Made by a program: the position numbers and the translations under genes
Shown: piece by piece, positions 45,632 to 56,029 of the stretch
How the letters are laid out: every line of letters starts with the position of its first letter
Numbering within the stretch: the first letter of the stretch is position 1
Assembly: GCF_040448675.1 (NCBI RefSeq)
Contig: NZ_CP159289.1
Location: 3,125,001 to 3,189,000, forward strand
Source: Dyadobacter sp. 676
GTDB taxonomy: Bacteria; Bacteroidota; Bacteroidia; Cytophagales; Spirosomataceae
Reading direction: 5' to 3'
Length of the DNA stretch: 64,000 bases
Notes under the pieces: model-generated
Seen by the model: only the letters and a program-made list of their open reading frames with translations
What the model was told of the DNA's origin: nothing
Database searches by the model: none

Positions 45632-46159
45632 TCAGGCAAGTACGTAAATCGCGTCGAGGTTGCGCCCGATACCGTCATAATCGAGACCGTAGCCGACCAC
45701 GAACTTGTTTTGAATCTCGAAGCCGATATAGCGCATGTCGACCGGCGTTTTCATAGCTTCCGGTTTGTGCAGTAAAGTAGCGATTTCAACCGATTTGGGC
45801 GACATCGATTTCACCTTTGTGATCAATTGTGACATTGTAAGCCCGGTATCGACGATATCTTCGATAATAATCACATCACGCCCCACAATATCGGCGTCCA
45901 TCCCGATAATTTCGCGAACAGAGCCTGTCGAAGTCGTTTGCGAATAGGAGGAGAGCCTGATAAAATTGATCTCGCAAGCCAGCGAAATGTTTTTAACCAG
46001 CTCGCCCGCGAACAGAAATGCGCCATTCAGAACAATGATGAAGACCGGACAGGAGCCCGCATAATCGGAGTTGATACCGGCTGCTAACTCGCCAATGCGT
46101 TTTTCGATGGTTTCGCGCGAAATGAAGGGGACAAATGTTTTATCCAGAATGTTAATCAT
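45632..46159 (-). CDS. hpt: Hypoxanthine phosphoribosyltransferase
   Basis: Purine salvage enzyme that joins hypoxanthine (or guanine) to PRPP giving IMP or GMP. The 175-residue protein has the family's PRPP-binding loop VIIIEDIVDTGLTMSQLITK (about residue 95), the PIFIIVLNGAF-like opening CPVFIIVLNGAFLFAGEL and the purine-binding end KFVVGYGLDYDGIGRNLDAIY. The start MINILDKTF at 46159 is better than the ATG 36 bp upstream. Length is standard. It is followed on the same strand by the beta-CASP nuclease gene, 38 bp apart. Confidence 0.94.
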   Translation of the reverse strand: MINILDKTFVPFISRETIEKRIGELAAGINSDYAGSCPVFIIVLNGAFLFAGELVKNISLACEINFIRLSSYSQTTSTGSVREIIGMDADIVGRDVIIIEDIVDTGLTMSQLITKVKSMSPKSVEIATLLHKPEAMKTPVDMRYIGFEIQNKFVVGYGLDYDGIGRNLDAIYVLA

Positions 46160-46315
46160 AATTTTGAAGTGCGGATCAGGTTCCAAAGGCAACAAGGCGC
46201 CCGGCGGAGCGTGTCAAATACTCTGAGGATCAATATTAACTCTTTTTTTAAAAACCGGGTCGCTGACAAACGCAAAATATAAATCCGGCGTTAATAGGAC
46301 AGATTTCCCCCTGCT

Positions 46316-47542
46316 ATGAGAAGATCGGTTGTTAACAGTATCATATTCTGTTGCTTAAGTGTAATTACAAGCCATATCACCAAGGCCCAATTGTATTCGT
46401 CGGCGGACCTTGACAAGAACTACGCCATGGTCCTCCAAAACCCGGGCGTGCAGATCGAATCGACCGAGGCGATCAACAAGTTGTACAATTATCAGTTTTA
46501 CGAAGCGGACGCGGAGTTCCGCTGGTTGAAATACCGGTACCCCAAACACCCGATGCCGCATTTTCTGATGGGTTTGGCCGAATGGTGGAAGATTGTGCCT
46601 AATACGGATAATGAGGCCTACGATAAAACATTTCTTGCGCATATGGACTCGACCATTACTCTGGCCGAGAAATTGTATGACGATCAGGAAAATAAAATCG
46701 AACCCGCATTTTTTCTTGCTGCCGCCTACGCGTTCAAAGGCAGGCTCTATGCCGAGCGCGAGAGCTGGGCGAAGGCGGCATTTGCCGGCAAAAAGTCATT
46801 GAAATATTTCGAACAATGCAAGGGTAACGGCGACCTCTCGCCTGAATTGCTTTTCGGAGACGGCCTGTACAACTATTATGCTGAATGGGTACCGAAAGAA
46901 TATCCGATTCTGAAACCGATCCTGGCGCTTTTCCCGAAAGGCAACAAAAAACTCGGGGAGCAGCAACTGGAAAAGGTTGGTAACAATGCATTTTACACCC
47001 GTGTGGAGGCCCGGTATTTCCTGTTGCAGATTTACAGCATGGAAAACGAGTACAGCAAGGCATATGAAATGGCCAAATACATGTGGCAGACATTCCCGAA
47101 TAATCCCTATTTCGAGCGTTATTTCTGTCGGACGGCCTTTGTAACAGGCAAAATGGCCGAAGCCGAGGAGGCAGCGAAGAACATCATCGCGAAAATTAAC
47201 CAGGGAATGCCTGGCTATGAAGGTGTGAGCGGAAGGAATGCCGCCTATGTGCTGGCGTATTACAATATGAACTACTACCGCAATTACGACGCCGCCAGTG
47301 AATATTATAAGAAGGCTATCGAATATTCGACCCAAACCAATTCACTGAATGCCGGATATTATGTTTCGTCGCTGCTTGGCTTAGGTAAAATAGCGGAACA
47401 TAAAAAGGATTACGACGAAGCGCTGCGTTATTACAAACTGGCCGATGACCGAGCCGACAGGAAGTCGAGCCAGGACAAAGAAGCGAAGGCGGCGATCGCA
47501 AATTTGAAAAAAATGAAGCGCGAGCAGCGGAGAAGGAGGTAA
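46316..47542 (+). CDS. Exported tetratricopeptide-repeat protein
   Basis: A 408-residue exported protein with a signal peptide (IIFCCLSVITSHITKAQ). The body is helical and TPR-like: FYEADAEFRWLKYRYPKHPM, FFLAAAYAFKGRLYAERESW, ARYFLLQIYSMENEYSKAYE and, near the end, GLGKIAEHKKDYDEALRYYK. The C-terminus is very basic (KKMKREQRRRR). The repeats suggest a protein-protein scaffold in the periplasm, with no catalytic motif. The stop is followed at once by the 52-bp repeat array. Function is unknown. Confidence 0.85.
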   Translation: MRRSVVNSIIFCCLSVITSHITKAQLYSSADLDKNYAMVLQNPGVQIESTEAINKLYNYQFYEADAEFRWLKYRYPKHPMPHFLMGLAEWWKIVPNTDNEAYDKTFLAHMDSTITLAEKLYDDQENKIEPAFFLAAAYAFKGRLYAERESWAKAAFAGKKSLKYFEQCKGNGDLSPELLFGDGLYNYYAEWVPKEYPILKPILALFPKGNKKLGEQQLEKVGNNAFYTRVEARYFLLQIYSMENEYSKAYEMAKYMWQTFPNNPYFERYFCRTAFVTGKMAEAEEAAKNIIAKINQGMPGYEGVSGRNAAYVLAYYNMNYYRNYDAASEYYKKAIEYSTQTNSLNAGYYVSSLLGLGKIAEHKKDYDEALRYYKLADDRADRKSSQDKEAKAAIANLKKMKREQRRRR

Positions 47543-47576
47543 TTGAGGCTATTATCAGCGTTTGCCCGGTATCATT

Positions 47577-48016
47577 TTACAAATGTTTCGGTGCGCTGCA
47601 CCTTGCGTTGGATTTTCGGTGCCAATTCCTACAATATTACGGTGCGCTGCACCTTGCGTTGGATTTTCGGTGCCAATTCCTACAAATATTACGGTGCGCT
47701 GCACCTTGCGTTGGATTTTCGGTGCCAATTCCTACAATATTACGGTGCGCTGCACCTTGCGTTGGATTTTCCGGTGCCAATTCCTACAAATATTACGGTG
47801 CGCTGCACCTTGCGTTGGATTTTCGGTGCCAATTCCTACAAATATTACGGTGCGCTGCACCTTGCGTTGGATTTTCTGGTGCCAATTCCTACAAATATTG
47901 CGGTGCACTGCACCTTGCGAGGGGGCCGGTGCCAATTTCTGCAAATATTGCGGTGCACTGCACCGTGACGTAGGAGGTGCGTAGCACCGCAATATTTGTA
48001 GATGTGCAGCGCACCG
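47577..48016. repeat. Array of eight 50-53-bp palindromic repeats ending in inverted copies
   Basis: Eight units begin with GGTGC-GCT-GCACC or its variant GGTGCACTGCACC, at about 47590, 47641, 47693, 47744, 47797, 47849, 47902 and 47952. Each continues TTGCGTTGGATTTTC, then GGTGCCAATTCCTAC and AAATATTAC. Copies 7 and 8 have diverged. After 47976 the order reverses: GGTGCGTAGCACC, then GCAATATTTGTAG and GTGCAGCGCACC. Each unit can form its own small hairpin. The gap lies between the 3' ends of convergent genes. Long frames through it on both strands are artefacts. Confidence 0.9.
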
Positions 48017-48024
48017 GAAGAATC

Positions 48025-49386
48025 CTATTTTTTTAATTCCGCATAATGCTTGAAAAACAGCGGGATTGTCTCGATCCCTTTGAAGTAATTGAATAGCCCG
48101 TAACTCTCATTCGGGGAGTGCAGGGCGTCGATATCTAGGCCAAAGCCCATCAGAATGCTCTTGCAGCCTAATTCCTGCTCGAAAAGTGCCACAATGGGAA
48201 TGCTGCCGCCGCCGCGCGTGGGTATCGGTTTTTTTCCAAACGACTCTTCCATTGCCAGTTCCGCTGCACGGTATTCCACCGAGTCTGTCGGCGTTACGTA
48301 TGGTAATCCGCCGTGGTGAGGTACTACTTTCACCTTTACCGAAGCAGGCGCGATGGACTCGAAATGCCTGGTAAACAGCTCACAGATCTCGTCGTCGTTC
48401 TGGTTTGGCACGAGGCGCATGGAGATTTTCGCATGGGCCCGGGAAGGTAGCACGGTTTTGGCGCCTTCGCCTATATAGCCGCCCCAGATACCGTTTACGT
48501 CCAAAGTCGGGCGTACCGAGGTTCTTTCAATGGTGGTATAGCCTCTTTCGCCGGCTACATCGTCGATATCGAGGTCCTTCTTATATTCTTCCAGATCGAA
48601 TGGTGCTGCGTTCAATGCGGCGCGTTCGGAAGCACTTAGCTCCTGAACTTTGTCGTAAAAGCCGGGAATGGTTATGTGGCCGTTTTCATCTTTCAGAGAG
48701 GCAATCATTTCGCAGAGAACGTTGATAGGATTAGCCACGCCACCCCCGTATACGCCCGAATGCAGATCGCGGTTGGCGCCCGTCACTTCCACCTCGACGT
48801 ATGTAAGCCCACGTAGCCCGGATTCGATGGACGGGACATCGTTCGCGATGATACTCGTGTCGGAAATAAGGATTGTATCGCATTGTAACATTTCCTTATA
48901 TTTTCGGACAAATGTCCCCAAATTCGACGACCCTATTTCTTCTTCGCCCTCAATCATTACCTTCACATTGCATGCGAGCGTGCCCGTTGCGAGCATGATT
49001 TCAAGGGCTTTGATGTGCATATAAAATTGCCCTTTGTCGTCGCACGCCCCGCGCGCGTATATGCGATCGTTCTTGATCACCGGCTCGAACGGCGGAGAGT
49101 GCCAGAGCTCGTACGGATCGGCCGGCTGGACGTCGTAGTGGCCGTAGATGAGTACGGTCGGCAATGCGGGATCGATGATCTTTTCGCCGTACACCACCGG
49201 ATGTCCTTCGGTTTCATAGATTTCCGCACGGTCGGCTCCCGCTTCGGCGATACGGTCGCGGACGTATTCTGCGGCTCTCAGCATGTCGGGTTTGAATTTC
49301 GAATCGGCACTTACCGACGGAATACGAAGCAGGTCGAGCAGCTCGTTCAAAAACCGGTCGCGGTTCTTATCAATATATTCTTGCAT
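48025..49386 (-). CDS. M20 family dipeptidase
   Basis: Zinc peptidase of family M20 that hydrolyses dipeptides or similar substrates in the cytoplasm. The 453-residue protein has GHYDVQPADP (first metal His/Asp), YARGACDDKGQFYMHIKALE (bridging Asp), IEGEEEIGSSN (catalytic Glu) and, in the lid region, HHGGLPYVTP. The conserved set appears intact. Start at 49386 (MQEYIDKNRD) is preferred over an ATG 13 codons upstream. It follows plsY after a terminator, and its 3' end faces the repeat array. Confidence 0.92.
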   Translation of the reverse strand: MQEYIDKNRDRFLNELLDLLRIPSVSADSKFKPDMLRAAEYVRDRIAEAGADRAEIYETEGHPVVYGEKIIDPALPTVLIYGHYDVQPADPYELWHSPPFEPVIKNDRIYARGACDDKGQFYMHIKALEIMLATGTLACNVKVMIEGEEEIGSSNLGTFVRKYKEMLQCDTILISDTSIIANDVPSIESGLRGLTYVEVEVTGANRDLHSGVYGGGVANPINVLCEMIASLKDENGHITIPGFYDKVQELSASERAALNAAPFDLEEYKKDLDIDDVAGERGYTTIERTSVRPTLDVNGIWGGYIGEGAKTVLPSRAHAKISMRLVPNQNDDEICELFTRHFESIAPASVKVKVVPHHGGLPYVTPTDSVEYRAAELAMEESFGKKPIPTRGGGSIPIVALFEQELGCKSILMGFGLDIDALHSPNESYGLFNYFKGIETIPLFFKHYAELKK

Positions 49387-49428
49387 TGAATGTTTGTTTT
49401 TAGTCTTCACTGAACCGGCGGTCAAGTT

Positions 49429-49464
49429 AAAAAAATAACCCCTAAGGTTGCGCCTCAGGGGTTA
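49429..49464 (-). terminator. Intrinsic terminator of plsY
   Basis: Minus-strand hairpin TAACCCCTGAGG / CCTTAGGGGTTA (plus 49453-49464 and 49436-49447), one G-U pair, 5-base loop, followed by a run of T on the minus strand. Confidence 0.88.
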
Positions 49465-49490
49465 GGATTAACAGGGTTAGATCAGGAATC

Positions 49491-50141
49491 TCAGCTCCGG
49501 GCTTTCGACTTTGCGAAAATATTTACGCGGTTCTCATTGCCGTTGAGCAGGCGGACAATGTTTTTCTGGTGCGTAAACACCACCAGGATGAACATTGCGA
49601 AGCCAAAAACGACGAGCAACGGCTCGGGGTGCCCGAAAGCGCCAGTCCATGAAAGCACGGGGAACGCGAGCGTCGCGAGAATTGAGCTCAGCGACACGTA
49701 CTGCGATGCAATTAGTGTCAGAATAAATATCGTGATGCAGACAGACGCAAGCTCCGGGTGAATGGCAAGTACCATTCCGAGCAGCGTAGCAATGCCTTTA
49801 CCTCCTTTGAAATTCACAAAAACGGGGAAGATGTGACCGATAATGGCAATGATACCGAAGATGATCTTATACATCAGGAGCTCGGTTTCACCGATTTCGT
49901 TCATGTAAAAAAGCATGGAAGCGAGGCAGGTGGCCGTCCAGCCTTTCAGTACGTCGATGAGCATTACAACAGTTCCTGCGCGTTTGCCCAATACCCGGAA
50001 TGTGTTGGTGGCGCCCGCGTTACCGCTGCCGTGTTTTCTGACATCTATTCCAAAATATCCGATTCCGTACCAGACTGAACTTGGGATAGAACCCAGCAAA
50101 TAAGCAGCAACAATCGCAACTATTAATAAGGCAACACTCAT
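49491..50141 (-). CDS. plsY: Acyl-phosphate:glycerol-3-phosphate acyltransferase
   Basis: Membrane acyltransferase that puts the first fatty acid on glycerol-3-phosphate using acyl-phosphate, in phospholipid synthesis. The 216-residue protein has about five helices. The family motifs are present: AYLLGSIPSSVWYG at the start, KHGSGNAGATNTFRVLGKRAG (about residue 36) and GHIFPVFVNFKGGKGIATLLG (about 106). No PlsX gene is visible here. A terminator follows the gene. Its upstream neighbour is the giant exported protein, 155 bp away on the same strand. Confidence 0.95.
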   Translation of the reverse strand: MSVALLIVAIVAAYLLGSIPSSVWYGIGYFGIDVRKHGSGNAGATNTFRVLGKRAGTVVMLIDVLKGWTATCLASMLFYMNEIGETELLMYKIIFGIIAIIGHIFPVFVNFKGGKGIATLLGMVLAIHPELASVCITIFILTLIASQYVSLSSILATLAFPVLSWTGAFGHPEPLLVVFGFAMFILVVFTHQKNIVRLLNGNENRVNIFAKSKARS

Positions 50142-50295
50142 TTTGTACTATTCAAAGATAAATTTAAATTACAAAAAGTTTTTCTCAAAAATACGATAGT
50201 TGGAGGATTTTACAAGCAAATATCCCAGAAAACTGTGGTTCTGCATACGATTTTGCAAAAGCTGGCATAAACTATTGTGAATGCCCCCGGTCGCA

Positions 50296-53200
50296 TCAGA
50301 ATCCTTCTGTCGGTTCCGCTTTTTTCTTCTTTTCTTCGGTCTGGGAAGGTGCCGCCTTCTTCTTCGCAGTTTTCACGAGCTTTGCTTTTTTCAAGGCAGG
50401 CTGATAGAAATCATCGAACCGGTTAACAAACATATCCTTCTCTTCAGTTCCAATGCTCACGAGTGTCATGTCCTTGGATTTCACATTTTTAGACTTCGCA
50501 ACGATCTCGTCATTGAAATCCAGCAGGGAAGAAACGACACCAAGCTCGCCCTGTTTATAATCAAAATAATACCACACATCGGGCGACGCTTCGAGGTAGA
50601 GGCTAAATTCGTCGCCCTCCACGCCCCGGCGTAGTTCGAGCACGCCGTTCATTTGCGCATTGATATTGTTCCGTCCAAAATGCGACACGCCGATAGGCCC
50701 CTGCGAGTAGTACGCATTGTGCACCGGCGACCAATGCAGGTTCACATTGGATAACACCATCGGCATGTCCAGTAATGGGGAGGCCTCGAAAATAGGTTTA
50801 TAACCTGCGGCTGTCAGTTTGATATAGGCATCGGTCGCTTTCGGGCCGATTAGTGCGGAAAGTTTGCGGTTCAGTTGGTCCGCATCGTCGTCCGCGGCGG
50901 TGCTGTTGGACTCGGCCAGGTTGGTTTCAACGATTTTGGCGGCTAGCGTCGGCGCGATCGGTGTCAACGCCGGTGCGTTGAAGAGCAGCATGGTGTTGAA
51001 ACGGAATTTCGAGCTATCCACCTGCACTTCTGCGCTGCCGACAGTTTGCAGCCAGTTGGCCTGCATGAGTTTGAATGGACCGGCAAATGTGGCCAGGCCG
51101 GTTTTGTCGTCGAAAGTCAATGCATTGCCCTCGTCGATCAGGCTGTCTGCGCCCGGCGGCGGGTTTACGCGGAACGCTTTCGCGTCTTCGTCGTAGCTGA
51201 GGTTACCCTGTGCGAGGTAAATATCCTCGTCGCCATCCGAATCCTTGGGCGAGAGGAAGCTCATGTACATGCCTTTGGCCTCATTATAATGTAAGCCGAC
51301 CGAGAGCGGGATCTCGTGCTCGTTTTTAAGGTCTTTATTGATTTTAATCGAAACCGATTCGCCCGGAGAATCCTGGTACACAATCCACGAGCTCTGGAAA
51401 TCCTTCCGGAACTTGATCACCGGTTTCACAAAGCCATCCAGTTTCAGCGACGGCTCGTAGGCTACCAGGTTGATCGCGCCTTTGTATTGAATGCGGGGCG
51501 ACAAAAAGAGGTTTTCGGTTTCCTTGATATCCGCGCGGGCAGTCGTGTAATATTTCACGCCCGCCGCGGGCTTGTTGTCTTTGGATTTGCGCTTGCCTTC
51601 CTCGCCCGCCCCCACTTCCACAAGCTCGAAATTCTGCATTTTGATATTGAAAGTATCTTTCCTGGCCGTAATGTATTGGTAAGTGGCCGAGCCCTCGAAG
51701 TGGTTGCGTGAGTCGATGCGGATATCGGCATCGCGCATGTGGTGCGATACGTTCAAAGTATCGATTTCGATACGTGCTTTTTTCAGCGGAACGATTTTGC
51801 CTTTGCTATCCACAGCCACCATGCCGCCGTCGGGGATGATCTTCACATCGGCGGTCTGAATGTAAGGCACGCCCTTGATATTCAGGGTCACTTTTTCGAT
51901 ATCGTAAATCGCTTCGGAACCGTTGAAGGTCAATCCTTCCTGATCGGGGTCTGTGGAAGTGTAGGACGATGTTTCGCCCAGGCCTTTCATCAGGATCGTC
52001 TTCTTCGTCATATCCCATTTGGCACTTCCGATGAGCGTCTGGTAGGAGGCTGTCGGGATTTGCATGCCCGAAGAATCATTACCAAAACCGGATTCGTCGG
52101 TCACGAAGCTGGCAATGCCGGTTTTGAAGTTGAAATCTATATTGACATTATTGCCCGTAAGCAGTTTTTTGGTCGACTTCGTATCACCGCTGTTGATCGC
52201 AAATGAAGATTTATTGGCAAGGAACCCATCCTTATTGAATTTGATATCGGGAGAGGTAAGCTCGGAGTCGGCCCGTTTCAGCTTGCCATTTCCATACAAA
52301 CCTGTCGAACGCAGCAGCAGGCTTCCTTCCAGATTCGTGGTACCCTGATGGAATGTGAAGGACTTGCCGGTGGTGCTGATAAACATGCTGTCTGCATTGG
52401 GATACCATTTTAACGCATAGTCTTTCAGGGCAACGGCGGGGAAATAACCTTTGCCTATCGTGGCCTCTTTAATGGTTGCCACATCGCCGGTTGCCATGAG
52501 CGAATCGGACGTGAGCAGGACATTTTTGGCCGTCATGGATGCCGAAAGGTATTTCAATATGGCCTTCGAATGCAAACCGCTGTTGTCCATCGTGAGCGTG
52601 TCGGTGAATTTTGCCAATGCCTTTCCGTCATATAATTTCATGTCGGTAACCGGCGGTTTGTAGTCGAAACCGAGAGAGTTGTCGGGCATGCTTTTCAGGA
52701 CTGTCTGGATGGGCGGAATAATGCCATTGGAATTGAAGGTACCTTCAAAGATCACATCGCGCTGGTCGAGGCCATCCATATCGATCTTCGGGATCTTGAA
52801 AAATACCTCCCGCGGATAAAGTACCGTGCCTCGTTCGGGTTGATCGAAATAGACGATCATACCGTCGGGCACGACGAGCCGCGGTGATTTTTTAATGCCT
52901 TTCTGGATACCGGATTTGTTTTTCGGGTCGCTGAGGTAGAAGGTACCGCCCTTTTCATACTTCACATGACCGCCCACTTCGCCTTTCTGCCCTTTGGCAA
53001 ACTTCTCACGCGGCGTAAACGTAATCGAATCGGAAGGAGCGACGTTGACGAAGAACTGGTTGTAATCGAATTTGATGTTCTGACCGCGGAACTGGTAATT
53101 CGACGCCACCATCTGGCCATTCAGGGTAAAATTCCTGTTTTTGCCGATGACGAGCTTTTTATCGGCCGGGACCGCATAAATTTTCAGGGAATCGCTGACC

Positions 53201-54979
53201 ACGAAACGCGACACGCCGAGCACGGTGAGCGTTGTATCGGGCAAATAGATCGTCGCATTGGCGACCTCGTCGTTTGCCGCGAATTGCCCGCTTACCTGGA
53301 AATTGTCGTAGTCGGCCTTGTCCATGTTCGCAAGTACGTACATGACGCCCTTTTTGCTTAATGCGTATTCGTCGGTTTCCTTGTTGTAAATAAAATAGTC
53401 TTCCAGCGCCAGTCTTTGCAGGGCATTGCGGATGATGATCGGCTTCTGATTGAATTTTGCGGCGAGTTCCTCCGGCAGGAACGACGTTTTTTTAGTGGTT
53501 TGGGCATAATTGGCGGCCATAATCAGCGGCTGGAAGCCATATTCCTTGCCAATTTCACGGAAACGCTCCTTTTTGAAATAATCCATCGATTCCAGGCGTA
53601 CCGGTACTTCCGTTTTACCATTGATACGCAGGAATTCCACTTTATCGGTCGGGAAGCGCCAGCGCATGGCCTGCGACCAGATATTCATTTTATGATAGGT
53701 GTCTTTGTAGGGTAGCGGTGCATAGTCGGTTTTGTCCATCCGGCTGAGTGTTACCAGTCCTTCGTCGTCGTTGTATTTAAATGTAACCCCAGGGTGCACG
53801 AGCGAATCCGAGCCGAGCGGCATCGAAAACAAGGCGAAGTTGGCGGTGAAAACAGAGTCTTTCAATGCAAAACGCTTGCTGCGAACCGTGAATGCGGGTT
53901 TTTCCTGATACCTGACCTTGATGGTCGAATATTTGTCGTTCAAAGCCGAGCTGTAACGGTCGAGGCCGATAAGCGAGTAGCCGCCTTTGTAATCGATATT
54001 CTTGCGGACTTCTTTCAGTTTGGCATCGATATCATTCGAAATGAAGCGCGGGTATTGTGCCGGCTGACCTTTGATGCGTTTGATCCCCCCGGTATTCCAG
54101 CGTGCCTTTCACCGGTGCCGCCAGGTAGTTGTCCGAATGCAGCGTGCTGTTTTCGGCAAGCAGCCGGGGATGATTGATATTGAAAGAATAGGCGTCCAGA
54201 TCGGCATAAATAGTCGAATCCCCGGCGGTTTGCCAGGTGAATTTGCCGTTTTTCCCCACGAACATTCCGTCGCGCAATGACACACTGCCGTTGGCCGGCC
54301 CGAAAACCACGGAATCGCCGCCCGCTACCATGGCAAAAGTCGCGTTTTGAAGGTCCAGCACCGGTCCGGCGACTATGGGCAGTGGCGCGGACTTGGTCGG
54401 AGCGATTACAAGGCTGGAGTCTACCGGCGTATTCCAGCCGTCGTTGGCAGTCTCCGTCTCTTTCACTACCGTGGAATCGGCCTTTGCATCGAACCGGTAC
54501 GTGAAATCACCGCCCAGTAAATAGAGCGAATTGTAATTGCTGCCGTACAGCTTGTTGCTTTCGGTGATCGGCAGCGAAGTTTGCAGAACCTTTTGAAAAG
54601 TTTTGGCATCGTATTTTTCACCTGCGTTGGCTGCGACATCGAGAAAGCCGTCCAGTTTTTCCGGCGATTTTTTGGCAAGCGCCTGTGTATTCCGGATCAG
54701 CAGTGCCATAAGGGCGCCTGCTTTCTGTCCTTTTGCCACCTGGGTTTTCACAATTCCGATGAATTTCGCCTGCTGCTGCGGGTTTATGGCCGACATCCAG
54801 ATGCTGTCCAATTGAACTGCGGGGCGGATGAATTGCGGATTCCGGCTGCCTTCCATCATTTTCCGGAGTTGCGTCATGAATTGCGCCGGGTCATCCGCCA
54901 GTTTGCCGTTCTGGGCGTTGGCGTTTTTTACGATAAAAGTCAGCAGGTAAAGCAGTATGGCAAGGCGAAATATCTTCAT
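50296..54979 (-). pseudogene. Giant exported OstA/LptA-like protein, split by one extra base in a G6 tract
   Basis: Two minus-strand frames (54032-54979, 315 residues; downstream frame to 50296) join into one protein of about 1560 residues if one base is removed from the G6 tract (plus-strand C6 at 54085-54090). The join reads EYRGIKRIKGQPAQYPRFIS. The product starts with a signal peptide (LAILLYLLTFIVKNANAQ) and consists mainly of long beta-rich repeats with alternating charged strands, resembling the LptA/OstA jelly-roll stacks, and ends in a Lys-rich tail (KKAAPSQTEEKKKKAEPTEGF). Repeated phrases such as GKLKRADSELTSPDIKFNKDG support this. No catalytic motif is seen. If the tract is real the N-terminal part would be a truncated exported protein. 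Confidence 0.65.
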
Positions 54980-55009
54980 GGTTTGCAGCTGTTAGCTTTC
55001 AGCTATGGT

Positions 55010-55846
55010 CTATTTGATCTTTTCAAAAACAACGGTTGCCCATTGGTTACGGGTATTCGATCTGCGCTTTTTCAGGCCGTTTTCAGCGGCACATTTTTCG
55101 ATATCCGTTTGGTCCGCTTCGTAAAAACCGCTGGTAACGAGCCAGCCACCGGGTTCGAGGTGTTTCACATAGTCCGGAATCTCCGCCAGCAGGATATTCC
55201 GGTTAATGTTTGCCAGAATTCCTCCGAAAACCCTTGTTTCCGGTACGTCCTGGATCGTGCCCTGAAAAACCTCGGAATCGGCCGGAAGGTTGTTCATCGC
55301 GAAATTTTCACGTGTATTTTCCACGGCCCATTCGTCGATATCGAAACCCAACAGGTGTGAAGCCCCTAATTTAAATGCCAGAATCGCGAGGATTCCCGTT
55401 CCGCAACCGACATCCATAACCGAAAGACGTTCATGCGGCAGGTTGAGTTGCTCGTTCATGACCAGCCATGTGGTTTCGTGGTGTCCCGTGCCAAACGACA
55501 TTTTGGGCTGGATCAGCAAATCGTATTTAAAAGAGGGATCGGGCTCATGAAACGTTGCCCGCACGCGCACCTGGTCACCCACCTCGATCGGCTCGTAGCT
55601 TTTTTCCCACTCCTCGTTCCAGTTTCTTCTCTCTAACGATTTCCAGGTTGCGGCTATTGTCGTTAAATCCAGGTATTTGGCGGTCAGGCTATGGATTATA
55701 TTCTCGTTGAAATCGCTCTCCTGAATGTACGCGAGCAGGCCCTCGTCGGTCTCCACAAACGACTCAAAGCCTGCCTCGCCAAGTTCGGCCATTAATATCT
55801 CCGAAAACTCGGAATCCACTTTCAAATCCAGTTCGATGTAATTCAT
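55010..55846 (-). CDS. prmA: Ribosomal protein L11 methyltransferase
   Basis: S-adenosylmethionine-dependent enzyme that trimethylates ribosomal protein L11. The 278-residue protein has the N-terminal substrate-recognition part (YIELDLKVDSEFSEILMAEL) and a Rossmann methyltransferase domain: SFGTGHHETTW (post-I element), VMDVGCGTGILAILAFKLGA (motif I, about residue 143), FDIDEWAVENTRENF and GGILANINRNILL (motif IV). Length is standard. The upstream region contains a long hairpin (55913-55947). It follows, on the same strand, behind the giant gene's 5' end by 30 bp. Confidence 0.93.
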   Translation of the reverse strand: MNYIELDLKVDSEFSEILMAELGEAGFESFVETDEGLLAYIQESDFNENIIHSLTAKYLDLTTIAATWKSLERRNWNEEWEKSYEPIEVGDQVRVRATFHEPDPSFKYDLLIQPKMSFGTGHHETTWLVMNEQLNLPHERLSVMDVGCGTGILAILAFKLGASHLLGFDIDEWAVENTRENFAMNNLPADSEVFQGTIQDVPETRVFGGILANINRNILLAEIPDYVKHLEPGGWLVTSGFYEADQTDIEKCAAENGLKKRRSNTRNQWATVVFEKIK

Positions 55847-55912
55847 GTAATAGTATTGGTAAAAATTGCAGGGTGAATGTGTTGAAAATTTTCAGGAATC
55901 AGGACGATTAAG

Positions 55913-55947
55913 CCCGGTATTTTAAAATTCAATTTAAAATTACCGGG
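55913..55947. other. Stable hairpin upstream of prmA
   Basis: CCCGGTA (55913-55919) pairs with TACCGGG (55941-55947) and TTTTAAA (55920-55926) with TTTAAAA (55933-55939); one unpaired T and a 6-base loop. It is about 70-100 bp upstream of the prmA ATG. There is no T-run on the minus strand, so termination is unlikely. Confidence 0.6.
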
Positions 55948-56029
55948 ATTAATTGGGTTAAGGACTGGCCAGAGCCTGGCTACTTGTCTATAAAATTGTT
56001 AAATTTGGGTAAACCTAACCAGTAAAAGA

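Noticed and set aside
47543..47992. Four overlapping long reading frames over the 52-bp repeats on both strands
   Set aside because: They arise because the repeat lacks stops in these frames; translations are simple repetition and overlap each other on opposite strands.
47577..48016. Possible CRISPR array (regular repeats of about 52 bp)
   Set aside because: The units are contiguous tandem copies with no unique spacers, they contain their own hairpins, end in inverted units, and no cas gene is in the window.
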